This document shows, one piece after another, positions 22,553-32,456 of a stretch of DNA of 64,000 bases. A program made the translations under genes and the position numbers. Positions within the stretch are counted from its first letter, which is position 1. Every line of letters starts with the position of its first letter. This DNA comes from Kosakonia sp. BYX6. GTDB lineage: Bacteria; Pseudomonadota; Gammaproteobacteria; Enterobacterales; Enterobacteriaceae. The notes under the pieces were generated by a model that saw nothing but the letters and a program-made list of their open reading frames with translations, did not search any database and was not told the origin of the DNA. The stretch covers positions 406,406-470,405 of the forward strand of contig NZ_CP151800.1 in assembly GCF_038449125.1 (NCBI RefSeq). Reading direction: 5' to 3'.

Positions 22553-23431
22553 TCAATGAACCTGCGGATTGGCGGGAGACGCGTTATTGCGGATTTCCGC
22601 AATATCCATCGCATTGAAGAGATAGTGGTTACCGCAGTAATCGCAGTGCATATCAATTTCGCCCTCTTCGGCGAGAATGCTGTCCACTTCTTCATCCGGC
22701 AGTGTTTTCAGCGCACCAGCGCAGCGTTCGCGGGAACAGGTGCATTTGAATTCGACATCCTGCGGATCGTACAGCGTGACTTCTTCTTCATGGTACAGGC
22801 GCCACAGCACATCTTCCGCCGCCAGCGTAAACAACTCTTCCGCTTTGATGGTTTCTGTCAGCACGGCCAGATGTTCAAAGTCCGTGGCCTGCGTATCTTG
22901 CGCCGGCAGAACCTGTAACAGCATGCCGCCTGCGGCGGGCTGACCTTCCACGTCACCGGTACGGATAAACAGACGCGTCGGCAACTGTTCGGAACGCAGG
23001 AAATAATCTTCCAGGCACTCCGCCAGCGTATCGCCTTCAAGACCCACTACACCCTGATAACGCTCGCCTTCTTCCGGCGTAATGGTGATAACTAAATACC
23101 CATTGCCGACCAGCGTTTTCAGATCCGCGTCTTCAGGCACATCGCCCTGCACGCGCGCCACACCGCGCATTTGCTGGCGGTTGTTACCGTTGATCACCGC
23201 CAGGCTCATGGGGCCATCGCCCTGCAACTGAACAGTAATGTCACCGGCAAACTTCAGCGTTGCAGTCAGCAGGCTGGTCGCGACCAACAACTCACCGAGG
23301 ATGGTTTTCACCGGCAGCGGATAGTTGTGGTTCTCCAGCACCTGTTTCCAGGTTTCGGAGACCGTCACCAACTCGCCGCGTACGGCATAGTTTTCAAATA
23401 GATAGCGGTGTAATTGGTCTTGATTGGCCAT
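22553..23431 (-). CDS. hslO: Redox-regulated chaperone Hsp33
   Basis: Hsp33 is a cytoplasmic holdase turned on by oxidation plus heat. Its 292 residues include an N-terminal substrate-binding domain and a C-terminal zinc switch with the four conserved cysteines, CTC near residue 232 and CDYC near residue 265. These hold zinc when reduced and form disulfides when oxidised. hslR lies 24 bases upstream in the same direction, the enterobacterial heat-shock pair. Confidence 0.97.
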   Translation of the reverse strand: MANQDQLHRYLFENYAVRGELVTVSETWKQVLENHNYPLPVKTILGELLVATSLLTATLKFAGDITVQLQGDGPMSLAVINGNNRQQMRGVARVQGDVPEDADLKTLVGNGYLVITITPEEGERYQGVVGLEGDTLAECLEDYFLRSEQLPTRLFIRTGDVEGQPAAGGMLLQVLPAQDTQATDFEHLAVLTETIKAEELFTLAAEDVLWRLYHEEEVTLYDPQDVEFKCTCSRERCAGALKTLPDEEVDSILAEEGEIDMHCDYCGNHYLFNAMDIAEIRNNASPANPQVH

Positions 23432-23455
23432 GATTATCTCTCTTGCGGGTGAGCG

Positions 23456-23857
23456 TTACTCGCTGCCACCGGATTTAAATTTCATCAGATCGCGGCGCTC
23501 CTTTTTGTCCGGGCGGCGATCGGGGTGCGGCATTGTAAGTGCATTGAGCTTGCGGGCCTGCGCCATTTTTTCGCGTTTCTCAATGCTTTCCGCTGTTTCT
23601 TCATAGAGTTCAACGGCTTCGTTTGCCGGGCGTCGTTGATCCGTAATGCCTTTAATGATGACGGTGCGTTCATCATTGCCCTGACGCAGCGTCAGTGTGG
23701 CATTCAGCTCTACGACTTTACTCGGCTTGCTGCGTTGCCCGTTGTAATGCACTTTGCCGCCGTCAATCATCTCGCGGGCCAGGGCGCGGGTTTTATAAAA
23801 CCGCGCGCACCAGAGCCACTTATCCAGGCGGACTTCTTGCGCAGGCTGCTGTTTCAT
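23456..23857 (-). CDS. hslR: Ribosome-associated heat shock protein Hsp15
   Basis: Hsp15 binds the 50S subunit carrying a nascent chain after faulty dissociation and helps free it. The 133-residue protein begins with an S4 RNA-binding domain (VRLDKWLWCARFYKTRALAREMI, residues about 9-60) followed by a basic helical tail rich in Lys and Arg. The start overlaps the yrfG stop codon by one base (TAATG), so translation is coupled. Confidence 0.96.
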   Translation of the reverse strand: MKQQPAQEVRLDKWLWCARFYKTRALAREMIDGGKVHYNGQRSKPSKVVELNATLTLRQGNDERTVIIKGITDQRRPANEAVELYEETAESIEKREKMAQARKLNALTMPHPDRRPDKKERRDLMKFKSGGSE

Positions 23858-24534
23858 TACATCTCCTTTAAAAGCGAGGGGAGCAAGCGGCGGTAGTCAT
23901 TCATTGCCGGATGGCGCAGATAACTTTTTTCCGCCATCCCAGAATCCGGGTTGGTCACGCCCAGGCAATAGCGAATGCCAAATGTCGTCGCGGCATCCAG
24001 AATCGGCTCGCTGTCATCAATAAACAGCGTGCGTTCCGGATTGAGGCCCGTTTCCTGGGCGACAGCTTGCCACAAGCGCTGATCCTCTTTCGGATAACCA
24101 AATGTATGGGTGGAAAGTAATAAATCAAGGTGTGCCGCCAGACCGGTGTGCTCCAGCTTCACCGCCAGATTATGCGGATGCGCATTGGTCAGCAAAATGC
24201 GGCGCTTACCGCTTTTTTGCAGTGCATCCAAAAAGGGCACCGTGTCTTCGCGTAGCACTGCGCGTGGCCCTTGTTGTGTGGTCATGGCGCAAATATCCAA
24301 CCCGAGGCGTTCGCTCCAGTAGTCCAGACAGTACCAGTTTAGCGTATGCTGCACGGCGTGATATTCCAGGCGGAGCGCGCTCTGCGCTTCTTCCGGCGTT
24401 AAGCCCAGTTTTTCGCCGTAAGTTTGCGGCACTAATTGTTGCCAAAAGAAGTTATCAAAGGCGAGGTCGAGCAGCGTGCCGTCCATGTCCAGCAAAACGG
24501 TATCGACGTCCTGCCATGCGATATCAAGATGCAT
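23857..24534 (-). CDS. yrfG: GMP/IMP nucleotidase YrfG (HAD family)
   Basis: A 225-residue haloacid-dehalogenase-type phosphatase; the E. coli orthologue hydrolyses GMP and IMP. Motif I is LLDMDGTLLDL near residue 15, motif II is LLTNAHPHN near residue 115, and motif IV is FIDDSEPILDAA near residue 170. It is first of three genes read leftwards with hslR and hslO. Physiological substrate is from the family, not from this sequence. Confidence 0.93.
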   Translation of the reverse strand: MHLDIAWQDVDTVLLDMDGTLLDLAFDNFFWQQLVPQTYGEKLGLTPEEAQSALRLEYHAVQHTLNWYCLDYWSERLGLDICAMTTQQGPRAVLREDTVPFLDALQKSGKRRILLTNAHPHNLAVKLEHTGLAAHLDLLLSTHTFGYPKEDQRLWQAVAQETGLNPERTLFIDDSEPILDAATTFGIRYCLGVTNPDSGMAEKSYLRHPAMNDYRRLLPSLLKEM

Positions 24535-24599
24535 TAAAAAGCTCCAGCCAGAAGAAAACGTGCGCGACAGGTTATCACAGCTCGCGCAACGATGAGTTA

Positions 24600-26735
24600 T
24601 CAGCTGAGGCTATCCTGGGTGGGGATTAACCGGGGGTTCAGGCAGCTTTCATAATACTGCTGAATATCTTCAAGGCGCGTGCGGTTACGCTGGTAACGGC
24701 GCAGCGCCAGCACACCGTTATAAAGGCTGCAAATGACCATCGCCAGCAATAGCAGGGTGGTGCCGGCATAGCGCCACAAACCGGCCGCGTCCGGCATACG
24801 GTGCAGGCTAATATGCCGGGTGCCGTTCGCATCGGTATAAATATTGGTGATGATCCCTTCGGCGTGGAACGGCGTCTGCATCAGCATTTGCGCCAGGCGC
24901 TGAAATTCCGCCCATTGCTCTTGTGCCGGGTAATCATAGAGCGCGATGGGCGGCCACGGCTGATCGACCAGCTCGTTGCCCTCTTCGCTCACAATCAAAA
25001 AACCACCTGGCGCCGGGCTGTTTAACGCCTGCGCCGCGCGCGTGGTTTCACGCATGATAAAAGGCGCGGTGGACGTGGTGACCAGGTTATCCAGCGACTC
25101 GGCACTCACCGGGCGCAACAGAACGTTTACCCCGGTCAGCTTTCCTTCTCTGGCGCGTTTGGTGAGCGTGTCCCAATCTTTGCTGTTACCCAGGTTAACC
25201 AGCGCGTTTTTCAACCGCAGGCATTCGTCTTCGGCGGCACACAGATCCTGTGTTTTCAATACGATTTCGGCGAAGTCATCCAGCAAGACCATGCCGGATT
25301 TTTGAATGGCTGAGCGTAACACCGGGCTAACGCGTGAATCTTCTTCCGTTGTGGGATGAAGCTGACGACTGACCGCCTGCGCCAGCGCTGTGGCTTTCGT
25401 GACGATCTCCGATTCCGGCAACGGCAGGGGCGGGGCGTTATTCCAGATAATTTGCGAGCAGTCGAACGGCGTGAATGGCGACGTCTGGCGGGATGCCCAA
25501 TTGCTTTGCGTGTGGATATTACACATCCCGGTGCCGCTGATGCGCAGCGTATCGCCAATCCGCAGACCGGCGGCTTCAAGCTGGTTGACGCTGCTGGCTT
25601 CAACGGTTTGCGCGCCCTTGATCCACGAGACGGTGAATTTAATCGGCATATCCAGCGGAACCCAAATCAGCAGCATCGCCAGCACCACCAGCGAGCCGGT
25701 GGCGATCACCGCGCTGCGCACCCAGTGCTGTAGTGGGAAGTTTTTCACTTCATCGTGCAGCGACAGAAAACGGCCCTGACGCACGACATGGCGATCAAGG
25801 TAGATATCAATATCGGTTTGCTGACCCAAATCGCGAGTGATAAAGGGCTGCCAGTGACGTGGATAGATCAGGTCAATAATACCCAGCGAGATATTATTCA
25901 TTTGCTCCTGATTATTTTCACCGAACAGCCCCCAGCGCTTTGGCGTGCCACGCAGACAATGAATCTCCCGCAGCGTGTTTTTCGCCGGTGGCGCATACAA
26001 GCCCCACAGCCCGGCGGCAAGCAGCATCACGCCGCCGCCCGCCAGCCACGGGACAAAAACGCCAGGCGTTGCGAGGCAAAAGAAGAACATCAGGAACGAG
26101 GCGGAGATCAGCAGCGCTTCGCGCATGCCGTCCGGGCGGCTTAATGCGTACTCGTAAGGCGTTTCGCGGCGAATATTGAGCAGCTCAATCTGTTCGCTCT
26201 CTTCACCGCGAATGGCAGAATGCGTCGATGAGATATTTTCCAGCTCGCCGCCGCGCTCTTCATGCATATATTCGCTGAGCGTGTGGCCGTTAAGCGAAAT
26301 CACCAGTGGCATCGAGTCGGTGCGAATCAGCTCAACGTTATTCTCGTCGGTAATGTGTTGTTCCCAGGACGGCGGGAGATGGACTTCAACAGAGTCCAGG
26401 TAGTAGCGCCATTTGTTTGGCGCGTCCGTCGTGATGCCGTAGCGCGTGATGGAGTGCGCGACAAACAGAACGGTGTTGCTGTGGGCATTAAGTTTGATGG
26501 ATACCGGCGCGGCGGTTGCGCCGGTCGGACCAGGGGTATTTTGCGTACGGGAAAGCGTCTCCAGATAGCGTTCAACAGCGTCGCGCTCTTCTGGTGTTAA
26601 CTTGCGGGCAGTCGCGCCGGTGAAAGCCTGTAAATAAGGCAGTCGGTACCGACGTTGCGACCTGAACCTGTAAATCCATCCGGCGAGGAATGCGCAGGCC
26701 AGCATAGCAGCGAAAAAAATCAAAATGGTGCTCAT
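24600..26735 (-). CDS. igaA: Rcs phosphorelay inhibitor IgaA (YrfF)
   Basis: IgaA is an essential inner-membrane protein that holds the Rcs envelope-stress phosphorelay in check by contacting RcsD until RcsF relieves it. The 711-residue protein has the family topology: an N-terminal membrane helix, a cytoplasmic domain, two central helical pairs near residues 205-250 and 340-360, a large periplasmic domain with four cysteines (CNI, FDC, LCAAEDEC), and a last helix near residue 655. Size equals that of E. coli YrfF. nudE diverges from it. Confidence 0.94.
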   Translation of the reverse strand: MSTILIFFAAMLACAFLAGWIYRFRSQRRYRLPYLQAFTGATARKLTPEERDAVERYLETLSRTQNTPGPTGATAAPVSIKLNAHSNTVLFVAHSITRYGITTDAPNKWRYYLDSVEVHLPPSWEQHITDENNVELIRTDSMPLVISLNGHTLSEYMHEERGGELENISSTHSAIRGEESEQIELLNIRRETPYEYALSRPDGMREALLISASFLMFFFCLATPGVFVPWLAGGGVMLLAAGLWGLYAPPAKNTLREIHCLRGTPKRWGLFGENNQEQMNNISLGIIDLIYPRHWQPFITRDLGQQTDIDIYLDRHVVRQGRFLSLHDEVKNFPLQHWVRSAVIATGSLVVLAMLLIWVPLDMPIKFTVSWIKGAQTVEASSVNQLEAAGLRIGDTLRISGTGMCNIHTQSNWASRQTSPFTPFDCSQIIWNNAPPLPLPESEIVTKATALAQAVSRQLHPTTEEDSRVSPVLRSAIQKSGMVLLDDFAEIVLKTQDLCAAEDECLRLKNALVNLGNSKDWDTLTKRAREGKLTGVNVLLRPVSAESLDNLVTTSTAPFIMRETTRAAQALNSPAPGGFLIVSEEGNELVDQPWPPIALYDYPAQEQWAEFQRLAQMLMQTPFHAEGIITNIYTDANGTRHISLHRMPDAAGLWRYAGTTLLLLAMVICSLYNGVLALRRYQRNRTRLEDIQQYYESCLNPRLIPTQDSLS

Positions 26736-27052
26736 GCTTTCCCCATCTTACTTTTTCTAACAGGTGTAGTCAGTTGCACCCTTCCCGTGAATATCGAATG
26801 TGGCTGGCCGTTGTAAGCAAGAAATTAACTTGAGTATTTTTAAGCGCATACCAGTGGCAAAAAGAATAGCAAAACGACCCCAGCGGGAATATCAGCAAAT
26901 TCTTAGTTTTATTTCAAGCTATTGACTTTTTGGTGAAATTGGGAATTGATTTGAGAGAGGTTGCAGGAATGTAAATTAGCGGCAAAGGACATTGCCCAAA
27001 CAGTGCGTAGTGTCGCACAATAACGAAAGTTTCTCTGCAAAGACCGATAATA
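26736..27052. other. igaA-nudE divergent intergenic region
   Basis: This 317-base region must contain the promoters of igaA and nudE. It has no credible gene, no REP and no clear operator that I can identify. The part next to nudE is AT-rich. Confidence 0.6.
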
Positions 27053-27613
27053 ATGAGCGAATCATTGCAAAAACCCACCATTCTTAACGTCGAAACCGTA
27101 GCGTCTTCACGACTTTTTAACGTAGAAAGTGTCGACCTTGAATTTAGCAACGGTGTGCGCCGAGTCTACGAACGCATGCGTCCTTCTGCTCATGAAGCTG
27201 TGATGATTGTGCCGATTGTCGACGATCATCTGATCCTGATTCGCGAATATGCGGTTGGAACCGAGTCTTACGAGTTGGGATTTTCCAAAGGTCTTATCGA
27301 CGCAGGTGAGAGTATATACGAAGCGGCGAACCGTGAACTAAAAGAAGAAGTCGGATTTGGTGCAAAAGAGCTTACTTTTCTGAAAAAACTCAGCATGGCG
27401 CCCTCTTATTTCTCCAGCAAGATGAACATCATCGTTGCCGAAGACCTTTATCCCGAGTCATTACCCGGTGATGAACCCGAACCGCTACCTCAGGTACGCT
27501 GGCCTTTAAAGCACCTGATGGATCTGCTGGAAGACCCCGATTTCACCGAAGCCCGTAACGTCAGCGCACTGTTTTTAGTGCGCGAATGGCTAAAAAGCCA
27601 GGGGCGACTTTGA
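27053..27613 (+). CDS. nudE: ADP compounds hydrolase NudE
   Basis: NudE is a Nudix hydrolase that cleaves ADP-ribose, AP3A and NADH in the cytoplasm. The 186-residue protein has the complete Nudix box GLIDAGESIYEAANRELKEE followed by VGF near residues 81-103, with all the metal-binding Glu residues. Length equals that of E. coli NudE. It faces mrcA end to end with a shared terminator between. Confidence 0.96.
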   Translation: MSESLQKPTILNVETVASSRLFNVESVDLEFSNGVRRVYERMRPSAHEAVMIVPIVDDHLILIREYAVGTESYELGFSKGLIDAGESIYEAANRELKEEVGFGAKELTFLKKLSMAPSYFSSKMNIIVAEDLYPESLPGDEPEPLPQVRWPLKHLMDLLEDPDFTEARNVSALFLVREWLKSQGRL

Positions 27614-27632
27614 CCGCACAAAATAACAAATG

Positions 27633-27657
27633 AAAAGGGCGCGTAAGCGCCCTTTTT
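27633..27657. terminator. Bidirectional terminator between nudE and mrcA
   Basis: AAAAGGGCGC-GTAA-GCGCCCTTTTT forms a 10-bp stem with flanking A and T tracts, so it can stop transcription from nudE (rightward) and mrcA (leftward). Confidence 0.92.
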
Positions 27658-27677
27658 GCTATCTGTAATCGCTGTTC

Positions 27678-30230
27678 TTAAAACAGCTCGTGCGACTCGC
27701 CGTTGTCGATAAGCGTCGTACCCACTTCGTGTACTGCTTGCTGGGTCGGCTGCGTGCCTTCAATAAAGTACTCCTGACGGCTGCTGCCACCGCTTGCCAG
27801 TTGCCCGGTACTGCGGTCGATGTTCACCGTCACAACACCCGGCGGCGGCGTGAGCGGATCTTCCGGTACACCATCCAGCACGGCTTTCATATACGCATCC
27901 CAGGCTGGCTGCGCACTCTTGGCACCGCCTTCATAACCGGAAATCTGATCTTTAATCGCGCCTGAAGCTGTGGTGCGACCAAGATCGCGGCGGTGATCGT
28001 CAAAACCAATCCACACCGACGTCACCACGCCTGGGCCATAACCCGAGAACCAGGCATCTTTCGAGCTGTTAGTGGTCCCGGTTTTGCCGCCGATATCGTT
28101 ACGCTTGAGATCGCGTCCCGCGCGCCAGCCAGTACCTTGCCAGCCCGGTTCGCCGAAGATGTTGCTGTTCAGCGCGCTCTTAATCAAAAACGACAGCGGG
28201 GTGCTGATCACGTGCGGGGCATACTCTTCGCCGCCGCTACGCTGCACCAGCGCCTGGTTCGCCTGCTCCAGTTGCGGCATCGGCACCGAGGTGTTTTGCT
28301 GCTCCTGCGACGTGGCGACATTTTCCATATCTTTGTTTTCCAGCACGTTCGATTTCGGCGTTTCACCGTAAATCACGGGAATATCGCAATCGGCACAGGC
28401 TACTTTCGGGCGCGCTTCAAACAGCACATTGCCCTGATCGGTTTCGATTTTGCTGATAAAGAAAGGGTCAATCAGGAAGCCGCCGTTGGCCATCACGGAA
28501 TAGCCCCGCGCAACCTGCATTGGCGTGAACGACGCGGAACCGAGCGCTAACGATTCGGTATGGACAATGTTTTGCGCCGGGAAGCCGAAACGCTGCAAAT
28601 ACTCAGCCGCGTAATCAACCCCCATCGCACGCATTGCGCGAACCATCACCACGTTTTTCGACTGCCCCAAACCCTGGCGCAGGCGAATCGGGCCGGCATA
28701 TTCATCCGGTGAGTTTTTCGGTCGCCAGTCGGAACCGGCGCCCGCATCCCAACGGGAAATTGGTGCGTCATTCAGAATGCTCGCCAGCGTCAGGCCTTTA
28801 TCCATCGCCGCGGTGTAAAGGAACGGTTTGATGTTCGAGCCCACCTGGCGCAGCGCCTGCGTCGCACGGTTAAACTTGCTTTGGTTGAAATCAAAACCTC
28901 CCACCAGCGCCATCACCGCACCGTTATGCGGGTTGATGGAAACCAGCGCCGAGTTCACATCCGGCACCTGTGCCAGCCACCAGGCGTCATCAACCTGGCG
29001 AACCCAGATCTGCTGCCCAACCTGCACGGCGTCGGTCACTTTGCGCGGCGTGGTGCCCTGTTGTGTATCCGAACGATAAGGACGCGCCCAGCGCACCCCT
29101 TCCAGACGCAGCGAAACCGAGGTGCCATCCGCCATCATCGCGGTGGCTTCTTGCGGGTTCGCGCTGGTTACCACCGCCGGAGACAGCGGCCCGTAAGTCG
29201 GCAGTGTTTTCAGGGAGTCGGTAATTTTTTTGCTGTCCCACGCGGTTTCACCCACTTTCCACAGCACATTTGACGGCCCACGGTAGCCGTGGCGCATATC
29301 GTAATCCATCACGTTATTACGCACGGCAGTTTGCGCGGCTTGCTGCACTTTGCGGGTCACGGTGGTGTAAACGCGATAACCATCTTCGTACGCTTTATCG
29401 CCGTAGCGGTTCACCATCTCCTGGCGCACCATTTCGGAAAGATACGGCGCAGAGAAAGCAATTTCCGGCGCATGGTAATTGGCATCGATCGCTTCGCTGC
29501 GCGCCTCTTCGGCCTGCTGCTCGGTGATATAACCTTCGCTCTGCATACGCGCCAGCACCACATTACGACGCGCCGTCGCACGATCGAGTGAATAGAGCGG
29601 GTTAAACGTTGACGGCGCTTTCGGCAGACCGGCAATCACCGCCATTTCGCTCAGCGTCAGCTGATCGACAGATTTACCGAAGTAAACCTGCGCCGCTGCG
29701 CCCACGCCATACGCGCGGTAACCGAGGTAGATTTTGTTGAGGTAAAGCTCAAGGATCTCGTCTTTACTCAGCAGTTGCTCAATACGAATCGCCAGGAACA
29801 CTTCCTTAATTTTACGCATCATCGTGCGTTCCGGGCTTAAGAAGAAGTTACGCGCCAGTTGCTGAGTAATGGTGCTCGCCCCTTGAGAAGCGTGGCCGGA
29901 GAACAGCGCAACGCTGGCGGCGCGGAAAATCCCCACCGGATCGACGCCGTGATGCTCATAAAAACGGCTGTCTTCCGTTGCGATAAACGCTTTCACCATT
30001 TCAGGCGGGATCTGATTTAACGTCAGCGGGATACGGCGTTTTTCGCCGTATTGGGCGATCAATTCACCATCAGCGCTGTACACCTGCATCGGAATCTGTA
30101 GCCGCACATCTTTCAGCGTGGCGACATCAGGTAGCTGTGGCTCTATATATTTGTACAGACCAAAAACCGAGCCTGCTCCCAGCAGAATGCAAAAGATTGC
30201 AAGGATGAATAAATACTTTACGAACTTCAC
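27678..30230 (-). CDS. mrcA: Penicillin-binding protein 1A
   Basis: PBP1A is a bifunctional inner-membrane peptidoglycan synthase. It has a short cytoplasmic end, a membrane anchor (FVKYLFILAIFCILLGAG), a GT51 glycosyltransferase domain with catalytic EDSRFYEHHG near residue 80, and a transpeptidase domain with SNIK, SLALGSASF and KTGT. The GTG at 30230 gives 850 residues, the length of E. coli PBP1A; an in-frame ATG at 30254 gives 858. Neither has a strong ribosome-binding site, so the start is uncertain by eight codons. hofM diverges from it. Confidence 0.96.
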   Translation of the reverse strand: MKFVKYLFILAIFCILLGAGSVFGLYKYIEPQLPDVATLKDVRLQIPMQVYSADGELIAQYGEKRRIPLTLNQIPPEMVKAFIATEDSRFYEHHGVDPVGIFRAASVALFSGHASQGASTITQQLARNFFLSPERTMMRKIKEVFLAIRIEQLLSKDEILELYLNKIYLGYRAYGVGAAAQVYFGKSVDQLTLSEMAVIAGLPKAPSTFNPLYSLDRATARRNVVLARMQSEGYITEQQAEEARSEAIDANYHAPEIAFSAPYLSEMVRQEMVNRYGDKAYEDGYRVYTTVTRKVQQAAQTAVRNNVMDYDMRHGYRGPSNVLWKVGETAWDSKKITDSLKTLPTYGPLSPAVVTSANPQEATAMMADGTSVSLRLEGVRWARPYRSDTQQGTTPRKVTDAVQVGQQIWVRQVDDAWWLAQVPDVNSALVSINPHNGAVMALVGGFDFNQSKFNRATQALRQVGSNIKPFLYTAAMDKGLTLASILNDAPISRWDAGAGSDWRPKNSPDEYAGPIRLRQGLGQSKNVVMVRAMRAMGVDYAAEYLQRFGFPAQNIVHTESLALGSASFTPMQVARGYSVMANGGFLIDPFFISKIETDQGNVLFEARPKVACADCDIPVIYGETPKSNVLENKDMENVATSQEQQNTSVPMPQLEQANQALVQRSGGEEYAPHVISTPLSFLIKSALNSNIFGEPGWQGTGWRAGRDLKRNDIGGKTGTTNSSKDAWFSGYGPGVVTSVWIGFDDHRRDLGRTTASGAIKDQISGYEGGAKSAQPAWDAYMKAVLDGVPEDPLTPPPGVVTVNIDRSTGQLASGGSSRQEYFIEGTQPTQQAVHEVGTTLIDNGESHELF

Positions 30231-30349
30231 TGGAGATTTCCCATTTAGAGTCATTTGGGCAGTTTATAAACAACCGCGCGGTAGTATAAAGGCAAGCCTG
30301 AAGCATTGATATAGCGTCATCCAGCGAGACGATAAGGAGATCGTGATTT

Positions 30350-31135
30350 ATGACATTCAGGCATTGGCAAATTGGTTTGCATATTCAACAAGATGGCATC
30401 TTCATTGTGGCGCTTGCCGCAGGCCGCTACGGGCAGTCGCTGCGCCGTTGGTGGCACCTTCCTCTCCCTTCCGACACGGTTGTGCAGGGGCGCATTAAAG
30501 CGCCAGAACACCTGCTTGCCGCACTACGCCCCTGGCGTCAATCTTTGCCGCAGCGTCACTGCGTACGCATGGCGTTTCCCGCCGGGCAAACGCTGCAAAG
30601 AAAGCTGCCGCGCCCGGCAATCACCCTGCGCGAACCGGCGCTGACGAACTGGGTTTCCCAGGCAATGGCGCGCGAGCTGGAAATGGTGGAAAACGAACTG
30701 TGTTTCGATTTTACCGAGGATGAACCCGCAAAAACCTATGGCGTGACGGCGGCGCAAAACAGAGATGTCGCCGCGCTGCTGGACATCGCCCAGCAGCTTT
30801 CGCTGCACCTTTCCTCTATTACACCCGATGCCAGCGCGTTACAGCCGTTGCTCCCCTGGTTAACGCCTCCGTCCCGCTGTCTTGCCTGGTGCGATGAACG
30901 CCAATGGCTGTGGGCAACAAAGGAAAGCTGGGGGCGACGCGCGCGGGAAGAGGCCGAAACTGTCACGCAGCTTGCTTCGTTGCTCGGGTTGCCGGTAGAT
31001 GAAATTGCGCAATGCGGTGACATGCCCGGCGAGTTTGATTGCTGGTGCGCCGTTCCGTCACGCCAGCCACCGCTACCGCAAAACGGCGAACGTTACGCCG
31101 TCGCGCTGGGGCTGGCGTTCGCCAGGGGATACTAA
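30350..31135 (+). CDS. hofM: PilM-like DNA-utilisation protein HofM
   Basis: HofM is the first product of the hofMNOPQ operon, related to PilM/ComA of type IV pilus and DNA-uptake systems. It would be a cytoplasmic actin-like protein that docks the pilus inner-membrane complex. The 261-residue protein is shorter than classical PilM and only weakly similar. In E. coli the operon allows DNA to be used as nutrient. Stop and hofN start overlap by one base (TAATG). Confidence 0.88.
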   Translation: MTFRHWQIGLHIQQDGIFIVALAAGRYGQSLRRWWHLPLPSDTVVQGRIKAPEHLLAALRPWRQSLPQRHCVRMAFPAGQTLQRKLPRPAITLREPALTNWVSQAMARELEMVENELCFDFTEDEPAKTYGVTAAQNRDVAALLDIAQQLSLHLSSITPDASALQPLLPWLTPPSRCLAWCDERQWLWATKESWGRRAREEAETVTQLASLLGLPVDEIAQCGDMPGEFDCWCAVPSRQPPLPQNGERYAVALGLAFARGY

Positions 31136-31653
31136 TGCAACCATTGGTGAACTTTATTCCCTGGCGTCGGCAAAAGCAGCGGCGCTGCCTACGCTTTTGG
31201 GCGGCAATGTTCATAGCCACGGCGCTCGCGATAACGCTGTGCGCTGCGCTTTGGCGAGCCAGGCTGGCGGAAGATGTGCAAAGCGCAGTGTTCTGGCGGC
31301 AGTCCGATGACGCTGTGTTAAACGGCCTAATCGCCGGTGAAAAACCGCTGCGCTCGCGCTTAGAACAATGGCAGCAGGCGCAGGCCCGGTTGTTGCGGAG
31401 AGAGAGCACGCAAGCGTGGCGGCAAACATTGCTTACGTTGGCGGCGGCGTTGCCGCAAAAAGCCTGGCTGACGCAGCTTCGCTGGCGGCAAAACCAGCTT
31501 GAGCTGTCCGGGCTGGCGCGATCCGTAAACGCATTAAGCGAGCTTGAACAGCGGCTGCAAAAAACGGTGGGCTTTCGCCTGCAACCGATGGGGGCAATGG
31601 CGCGAGACGCAGAGGGCCGTTGGCAATTTAACTATCAGTTAAACCGGGAGTAG
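31135..31653 (+). CDS. hofN: PilN-like protein HofN
   Basis: HofN is a 172-residue PilN-type inner-membrane protein. It begins MQPLVNFIPWRRQKQRR, where the NFIPWR motif corresponds to the N(L/F)LPWR segment by which PilN binds PilM, followed by one membrane helix (about residues 22-42) and a periplasmic coiled segment. I start at 31135 because this ATG overlaps the hofM stop; upstream in-frame codons lie within hofM. Confidence 0.88.
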   Translation: MQPLVNFIPWRRQKQRRCLRFWAAMFIATALAITLCAALWRARLAEDVQSAVFWRQSDDAVLNGLIAGEKPLRSRLEQWQQAQARLLRRESTQAWRQTLLTLAAALPQKAWLTQLRWRQNQLELSGLARSVNALSELEQRLQKTVGFRLQPMGAMARDAEGRWQFNYQLNRE

Positions 31654-31657
31654 GCCA

Positions 31658-32119
31658 ATGGCACTCAACATTGATATGTGGCTTGCCCTGTCGCCGCGCA
31701 TGCGGGTTTTGTTTTGGCTTATCAGTACGCTGCTTGGGTTGTTGCTGGTGTGGTGGTTAGTGATTTGCCCGCAGCAAGACGTTTTGGCGCGTGCGATAGC
31801 GGAACAAGCGGAGCAGTCGCAGATGCGACAAACGCAGTGGCGCAAATTACGCGCGTTGGCACCGCCATCGGAACATCCGGCATTGCCCGCGGTACGCGCT
31901 TTTAGCCCGCTGGATTTCCAGGCGCAGGATCGGCAACTCATCCGCTGGCAACCCGCGCAGGGTGGGGGAGAGCTGGTGCTGGAAACGCGTTGGCAGCCGG
32001 TGATTGAAACATTCCAGTTGCTTGCCGAGCGCGGCATGTTGATACCGGCTTTTTCATTGATCGCCAATGAAGACATGCTGCATTTCACCCTGGAACTGGA
32101 GCGTGACGATGACAGCTAA
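31658..32119 (+). CDS. hofO: PilO-like protein HofO
   Basis: A 153-residue protein with one membrane helix (RVLFWLISTLLGLLLVWWLVI, written here in part) and a short periplasmic domain, the pattern of PilO, partner of PilN. Similarity to characterised PilO is weak; the call rests on operon position and topology. It starts four bases after hofN and overlaps hofP by 11 bases. Confidence 0.85.
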   Translation: MALNIDMWLALSPRMRVLFWLISTLLGLLLVWWLVICPQQDVLARAIAEQAEQSQMRQTQWRKLRALAPPSEHPALPAVRAFSPLDFQAQDRQLIRWQPAQGGGELVLETRWQPVIETFQLLAERGMLIPAFSLIANEDMLHFTLELERDDDS

Positions 32120-32456
32120 ACGTCTGCTATTTGCCGGTGGGCTGTGTTTGCTGCTGTGCGGCATGCGCGACCCTTTTCAACCGTTACCGGATGTCTGCCA
32201 GATTGCCCAACTCAACGCGTGGCAGTTTCACGGCGTCGTGCAGGGTGGGCAAAAGATAGGGATTGTCAGCGATGCCGCCGGGCGGTGGCATCGGGTAGTT
32301 GCGGGTGAAACGCTGCCCTCCGGGTGGCGCATTATTTCGGTCAACCCGCAGGAAATTGACGTCGCAACAGGGAAAGAGTGCGCCCCCTCAACATGGCGCT
32401 GGAAACGAAAAGGAACTCAACATGCGAAAATGGATAGCGAGCATCGCGCTCTTTAG
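32109..32456 (+). CDS. hofP: PilP-like protein HofP
   Basis: A 115-residue protein with an N-terminal signal or lipoprotein-like segment (RLLFAGGLCLLLCG) followed by MRDPFQPLP, the RDPF motif of PilP, the factor that links the inner-membrane complex to the secretin. The ATG at 32109 overlaps the end of hofO; an in-frame ATG at 32067 would overlap 53 bases. Its last 35 bases overlap the start of hofQ, and its C-terminus is therefore constrained by the HofQ start region. Confidence 0.82.
   Translation: MTAKRLLFAGGLCLLLCGMRDPFQPLPDVCQIAQLNAWQFHGVVQGGQKIGIVSDAAGRWHRVVAGETLPSGWRIISVNPQEIDVATGKECAPSTWRWKRKGTQHAKMDSEHRAL

Noticed and set aside
30231-30254. ATG at 30254 as the mrcA start
   Set aside because: It is in frame and possible, but the GTG at 30230 gives the 850-residue PBP1A known from E. 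coli, so I kept the shorter form and stated the doubt.
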